Source: Desulfohalobiaceae bacterium
GTDB taxonomy: Bacteria; Desulfobacterota; Desulfovibrionia; Desulfovibrionales; Desulfothermaceae
Assembly (NCBI GenBank): GCA_021737115.1
Contig: JAIPER010000106.1
Span: 1-9,674, forward strand
Direction: 5' to 3'
Length of the DNA: 9,674 nucleotides
The number at the start of each line of letters is the position of its first letter. The first letter of the stretch is position 1. This document shows positions 6,798-9,674 of this stretch, in pieces. The position numbers and the translations under genes were made by a program. Below the pieces are notes generated by a model. That model saw only the letters and a program-made list of their open reading frames with translations, was not told the origin of the DNA and searched no databases.

Positions 6798-7530
6798 CAA
6801 GGCGATGCCTCCGGAGACAATCCATGAGGAAAAAATCCAGGTCAAAACCTACGATTGCGGGCCGGAAGGCACCGTCTACCCCCACGATCTCCTGCGCCGG
6901 ATGCAGGAAGCAGCCTCCAATCATGCGGACAGGCTGAAGTGGGGCTTTGCCGATCTGGCCCCGCAGGGTCTTTTCTGGGTGCTGTCGGTGATCCGGGTGG
7001 AGATAGCCGAGTTTCCGAGGTTCGGTTCAGAATTCGTCCTCTCCACCTGGCCGAGCGGCCTGAACCGCCTCCAGGCTGATCGCGAGTTCCTCGGCACTGC
7101 GCCGGGCGGTAAACCGCTGTTCGCGGCCAGCTCTCAGTGGATGGTCCTCAACCGGGACAAGGACCGGCCGGCAAATCTCCTCAGCCTGAAGCACCCCTTC
7201 GCGGTCAGGGAGGAACGCGCCCTGCCGGGCAAACTGCGCCGGGACAAACCCGGACAGCGGCCGGAACCCCTCTACAGGATCCTGGTCCCGGCCAGCGCCC
7301 TGGACGTTAACGGCCACGTGAACAACACCGAATACGTCCGCTGGGCCTTCGACACCCTCTGCCTGAGGCGTGGCAGAAAGCCTCTGAAGGGCTTTCAGGT
7401 CTCTTACCATTCTGAAGTCTTTGCCGGAGACGAGTTGGAGTTCGGACTGACTGCAGAGGGCTATCAGGCCATGGTGGCCGGTTTCCGGACAGATGACGGC
7501 AAGCCCGTGGTCAGCGTGGCCTTTTTCTGA
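6787..7530 (+). CDS. Acyl-ACP thioesterase (FatA/FatB-type double hot-dog)
   Basis: The 247-residue protein matches the bacterial acyl-ACP thioesterase family (PF01643), which hydrolyses fatty acyl-ACP to release free fatty acids in the cytoplasm. The N-terminal hot-dog half (residues about 12-135) includes 'VKTYDCGPEG' and 'HDLLRRMQEAASNHAD'. The C-terminal half has the catalytic segment 'ALDVNGHVNNTEYVRW' with D173, N175 and H177, and E210 in 'VSYHSEVFAGDELEF', corresponding to the Asp-Asn-His plus acidic residue set described for plant thioesterases. Length is normal for bacterial members. The ATG at 6787 overlaps the upstream gene by 11 bases in another frame; a second ATG at 6805, just after the upstream stop, is an equally plausible start, and neither has a strong ribosome binding site, so translational coupling is likely. 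Chain-length preference cannot be read. Free fatty acids could serve membrane adaptation or lipid turnover; that is inference. Confidence 0.9.
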   Translation: MTSNKAMPPETIHEEKIQVKTYDCGPEGTVYPHDLLRRMQEAASNHADRLKWGFADLAPQGLFWVLSVIRVEIAEFPRFGSEFVLSTWPSGLNRLQADREFLGTAPGGKPLFAASSQWMVLNRDKDRPANLLSLKHPFAVREERALPGKLRRDKPGQRPEPLYRILVPASALDVNGHVNNTEYVRWAFDTLCLRRGRKPLKGFQVSYHSEVFAGDELEFGLTAEGYQAMVAGFRTDDGKPVVSVAFF

Positions 7531-7599
7531 GAATGAAGCATAGCATTGTCTGATCTGGATTCCGGCCTCCGCCGGAATGACGGACAAGAGAATGAAGCA
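7529..7599. mobile_element. Small palindromic repeat flanked by 12-bp direct repeats
   Basis: GAGAATGAAGCA occurs at 7529-7540 and again exactly at 7588-7599. Between them lie 47 bases with short inverted ends (TTGTC 7547-7551, GACAA 7583-7587) and a central hairpin ATTCCGGC (7559-7566), loop CTCC, GCCGGAAT (7571-7578). The core (GGATTCCGGCCTCCGCCGGAATGACGG-type) belongs to a widely dispersed REP-like sequence of proteobacteria. The exact direct repeats look like a target duplication left by insertion; the first copy overlaps the thioesterase stop codon. No T run follows the hairpin, so it is not a typical terminator. Confidence 0.6.
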
Positions 7600-7633
7600 A
7601 CTGAAGAACTGAAAGTACGCAAGACTGGATGCT

Positions 7634-7640
7634 GGAGGAG
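7634..7640 (+). promoter_or_regulatory. Ribosome binding site that sets the DUF362 start
   Basis: GGAGGAG lies directly before ATG 7644 (five bases from GGAGG). This favours 7644 over the in-frame ATG at 7629, which lies upstream of the site and would add residues in front of the Tat motif. Confidence 0.8.
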
Positions 7641-7643
7641 ACC

Positions 7644-8024
7644 ATGAGCATCAGCCGCCGCGAGTTTCTAAGATACCAGCTTTTGGCTGGACTTTCTCTG
7701 ACCGCCGGCCTGCGACTGTTCAGCCCTGGCCCGCTCCAGGCTGCAACCCACCCTGATCTGGCCGCGGTCAAGGGCGAGAACGCACCCGCCTGCCGGGCCG
7801 CGGTGGAATTGCTTGGCGGCATGTCCCGCTATGTCCGGCCGGGCCACAAGGTGGTCATCAAGCCCAACATGAGCTTTGACAGCCCGCCTGAACGGGCCTC
7901 GAACACCCATCCCGAAGTGGTCCGCTGTCTGGCCCTCATGTGCCGGGAAGCAGGGGCCGCCCGGATATCTGTTCTGGACAATCCCTGCGCCAGGCGGAGC
8001 TCTGTCTGGAAGCCAGCGGCATGA
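7644..8024 (+). CDS. Tat-exported DUF362 protein, 5' part before a frameshift
   Basis: The N-terminal half of a DUF362 family protein (PF04015). Residues 4-10 (SRREFLR) are a twin-arginine motif followed by a hydrophobic segment and a likely cleavage near 'LQA-A' at residue about 34, so the protein is folded in the cytoplasm and exported by Tat. The family core begins with 'VRPGHKVVIKPNMSF' and continues with 'THPEVVRCLALMCREAGAARISVLDNPC'. After that the frame degenerates into R-R-S-S-V-W-K-P-A-A-stop, while the expected continuation (QAELCLEASGM) is one frame over. One missing base between about 7986 and 7998 explains the break; restored, the protein would have 307 residues. Family function is unknown; members often occur with iron-sulfur proteins, as here. 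Either a pseudogene or a sequence error. Confidence 0.8.
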   Translation: MSISRREFLRYQLLAGLSLTAGLRLFSPGPLQAATHPDLAAVKGENAPACRAAVELLGGMSRYVRPGHKVVIKPNMSFDSPPERASNTHPEVVRCLALMCREAGAARISVLDNPCARRSSVWKPAA

Positions 8025-8566
8025 AGCGGGTCGAACAGGGCCTCGAGCAATGCAGGGTCAAATATCAGGACACTGCGGGGCACTTCCGGGAAGTGAGAGT
8101 TCCTTCCGGAGAACAGCTCCGCAGGACCGAGGTCATGCGCGAGGTCCTGGAGGCGGATGTGCTCATCGCCGCGCCCGTGGCCAAGCATCACGCCAGCGGT
8201 GGGGTCAGCCTGTCCATGAAGGGCATGATGGGTCTCATTCTCAATCGGGGCCTCTTTCACTACCGCTACGATCTGCACACGGCCATCGTCGACCTCTGTA
8301 CCCTTTTGAAGCCTAAGCTCACGGTCATCGACGCCAGCCGGGCCCTGACCACCAACGGCCCCTCGGGTCCGGGCAAGGTGGTTCATCCAAAGACCATTGT
8401 CGCCTCTAAGGACATGGTGGCCGCGGACGCCTATGTGACCAATATGGTCAAGTGGTACGGGCGCTCCATCTCTCCTGACAAGGTCAAGCACATCCGGCTG
8501 GCCCACAAGCGCGGGCTGGGACGCATGGATCTTGAAAACCTGAATATCAAGCGTCTCACCTTATGA
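8021..8566 (+). CDS. DUF362 protein, 3' part after the frameshift
   Basis: This frame carries the C-terminal half of the DUF362 protein that starts at 7644. Homologous sequence really begins near 7991 (QAELCLEASG), upstream of the ATG at 8021; an ATG at 7940 also lies in this frame, but the residues after it are out-of-frame noise. The ATG at 8021 overlaps the stop of the 5' part as ATGA. Family signatures are 'PVAKHHASGGVSLSMKGMMG', 'LTVIDASRALTTNGPSGPG' and 'HPKTIVASKDMVAADAYV'. No ferredoxin motif is present, unlike some DUF362 proteins, and the iron-sulfur role may be supplied by the next gene, which overlaps this one by ATGA (8563-8566). As a stand-alone product it would lack an export signal. 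Confidence 0.75.
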   Translation: MKRVEQGLEQCRVKYQDTAGHFREVRVPSGEQLRRTEVMREVLEADVLIAAPVAKHHASGGVSLSMKGMMGLILNRGLFHYRYDLHTAIVDLCTLLKPKLTVIDASRALTTNGPSGPGKVVHPKTIVASKDMVAADAYVTNMVKWYGRSISPDKVKHIRLAHKRGLGRMDLENLNIKRLTL

Positions 8567-9674
8567 TCTCCTGGCGCAGGGCAACGCAGCTGGTCTTGCT
8601 CGGTCTGTTTATTCTGCTCATCCTGCTGACCGCCGTCCCTCTTCCCCAGTGGCTTCCGGTGCAGCGGGTCTTTGCCCTCGATCCCCTGCTCTTTCTAGGC
8701 CCCTTACTGAGCAGCGGGACGCTTATCACCGGGCTGAGCGTACTCCTGGTCCTCTTTACGGCCACCGCCCTTTTGGGGCGCTTCTTCTGCGGCCACATCT
8801 GCCCCCTGGGCACGACCCTGGATCTCAGTCGTCCCCTGGTGGCCGGATCCAAAAGATCGAATACCTGGCGCCAAGCAGACTCTGGAACCGGCCTGCGCCG
8901 GATCAAATATCTCCTGCTCCTTCTGGGCCTCGCAGCCGCACTGCTCGGGCTGAACCTCCTGCACTGGGGCTCGCCCCTGTCTCTGGCGGCCTGGTTCTAT
9001 ACCCTGGTCATGGCCCCTTTTTTCGGCTTCATCCTGCAATCAGCCGAGTCCTTGTTCGGATTTCTTCAGTCCAAAACCGGGCTTTGGCCCTTTGCCCCGG
9101 GGCAGGTCAACACCTACCAGACCCTCTTTTTCCTGGTCCTCTTCTTCGCCGGCCTGTTAGCGGCCAACCGCCTGGCCCCCAGGTTCTGGTGCCGCTATCT
9201 CTGCCCGGCCGGCGCAATCCTTGGCATCATCGGGCACAGACCCCTGATCCGGCGAAAGGTCTCTTCGGCCTGCACCGACTGCGGCCTCTGCCAGGTCCGC
9301 TGTCCCATGCAGGCCATTGCCGAAGACCCCAAAAAGACCCTGACCACGGAATGCATCCTCTGCCAAACCTGCCGCCATGTCTGCCCTGAACAGGCGGTCG
9401 ACTTTTCCTTCCCGGCCAAAAACGAACTGGAACCGCTCCACCTCCCCGGCAGACGGGCCGCCCTGCAGGCCGTGGGACTGGGCTTTCTCCTGGCCTTTGT
9501 GGGCGGAGCCGGCCGGGCCGCGGCCGGAGACAGCCACCTGATCCGCCCGCCCGGGGCGGTTCCGGAGGATCTTTTCCTGGCCCGCTGCCTCCGCTGCGGG
9601 ATGTGCCAGACCATCTGCCCCACGAACATGCTCCAGCCGGAATCACTGACCCACGGGCTGGCCGCTCATTTCAC
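8563..9674 (+). CDS. Membrane polyferredoxin, NapH-NapG-like fusion (truncated by window edge)
   Basis: From the ATG at 8563 the frame is open for 370 codons to the right edge. The N-terminal part is NapH/YccM-like: hydrophobic helices at about residues 7-26, 50-72, 113-135, 145-165 and 187-205, with two C-x3-C-P motifs at C76/C80 and C210/C214. Two cytoplasmic-type [4Fe-4S] sites follow: C237-x2-C240-x2-C243-x3-C247P and C264-x2-C267-x2-C270-x3-C274P. Next comes a Tat-like segment (GRRAALQ, residues 296-302, plus a hydrophobic stretch), then 'RPPGAVPEDLFLARCLRCG', which is the classic opening of NapG, with a third cluster C342/C345/C348/C352P. It therefore looks like NapH fused to NapG, an electron relay from quinol or cytoplasmic donors across the membrane. 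No nitrate reductase genes are seen here, so the partner is unknown; the coupled DUF362 protein is the obvious candidate. Confidence 0.85.
   Translation, partial: MISWRRATQLVLLGLFILLILLTAVPLPQWLPVQRVFALDPLLFLGPLLSSGTLITGLSVLLVLFTATALLGRFFCGHICPLGTTLDLSRPLVAGSKRSNTWRQADSGTGLRRIKYLLLLLGLAAALLGLNLLHWGSPLSLAAWFYTLVMAPFFGFILQSAESLFGFLQSKTGLWPFAPGQVNTYQTLFFLVLFFAGLLAANRLAPRFWCRYLCPAGAILGIIGHRPLIRRKVSSACTDCGLCQVRCPMQAIAEDPKKTLTTECILCQTCRHVCPEQAVDFSFPAKNELEPLHLPGRRAALQAVGLGFLLAFVGGAGRAAAGDSHLIRPPGAVPEDLFLARCLRCGMCQTICPTNMLQPESLTHGLAAHF

Noticed and set aside
7555..7583. Hairpin after the thioesterase gene as an intrinsic terminator
   Set aside because: No T run follows the stem on either strand; it matches a dispersed palindromic repeat instead.
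8649..9389. 246-codon plus-strand frame inside the polyferredoxin gene
   Set aside because: It is Pro/Arg/Ser-rich out-of-frame sequence; the frame from 8563 carries all cysteine cluster motifs.

Overview
The window looks like a chromosomal segment of a GC-rich anaerobic Gram-negative bacterium, most likely a Desulfobacterota/deltaproteobacterial sulfate-reducer-like lineage. This rests on gene content: a large Ig-like outer-membrane lipoprotein, a Tat-exported DUF362 protein beside a NapH/NapG-like polyferredoxin, a stand-alone bacterial acyl-ACP thioesterase, and a DUF3782 coiled-coil/nuclease-fold protein. The assignment is inference; there is no rRNA or other phylogenetic marker here.

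Layout. (1) 1-720, minus strand: the N-terminal 240 residues of an MFS drug-exporter-like transporter that runs off the left edge. (2) 721-1108: a divergent, partly AT-rich intergenic region with the ribosome binding sites of both neighbours. (3) 1109-5577, plus strand: one very large lipoprotein gene for a string of about 17 Ig-like domains (15 Big_2-like repeats of about 84 residues, one divergent domain, one C-terminal Big_1 domain). It is split by a one-base deletion near 2716 into two ORFs overlapping as GTGA. (4) 5575-5676: a perfect 20-bp hairpin that includes the stop codon, then a canonical intrinsic terminator. (5) 5736-5871: a MITE/REP-like non-coding element with two palindromic cores. 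(6) 5985-7530: a DUF3782 protein with eight Trp residues spaced exactly seven apart, overlapping by 11 bases an acyl-ACP thioesterase gene. (7) 7529-7599: a small palindromic repeat flanked by exact 12-bp direct repeats, which looks like an insertion with target duplication. (8) 7644-9674: a Tat-signal DUF362 gene, also broken by a one-base deletion (near 7995), overlapping by ATGA a membrane NapH-NapG-like iron-sulfur fusion that runs off the right edge.

How the parts fit. The DUF362 and polyferredoxin genes form a translationally coupled pair, probably an export/redox unit at the cytoplasmic membrane and periplasm. The Ig-like lipoprotein is probably a surface stalk or adhesin standing alone between terminator and promoter. 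The DUF3782/thioesterase pair appears to have its own promoter (about 5909-5935).

The most notable observations are the two independent one-base breaks (real pseudogenisation, strain variation or assembly error), the Trp-heptad tandem repeat, the regular 252-bp domain periodicity that pinpoints the missing base, and the direct-repeat-bounded palindromic element. I saw no CRISPR array, rRNA, tRNA or transposase gene, and nothing I would call a clearly new multi-gene system.
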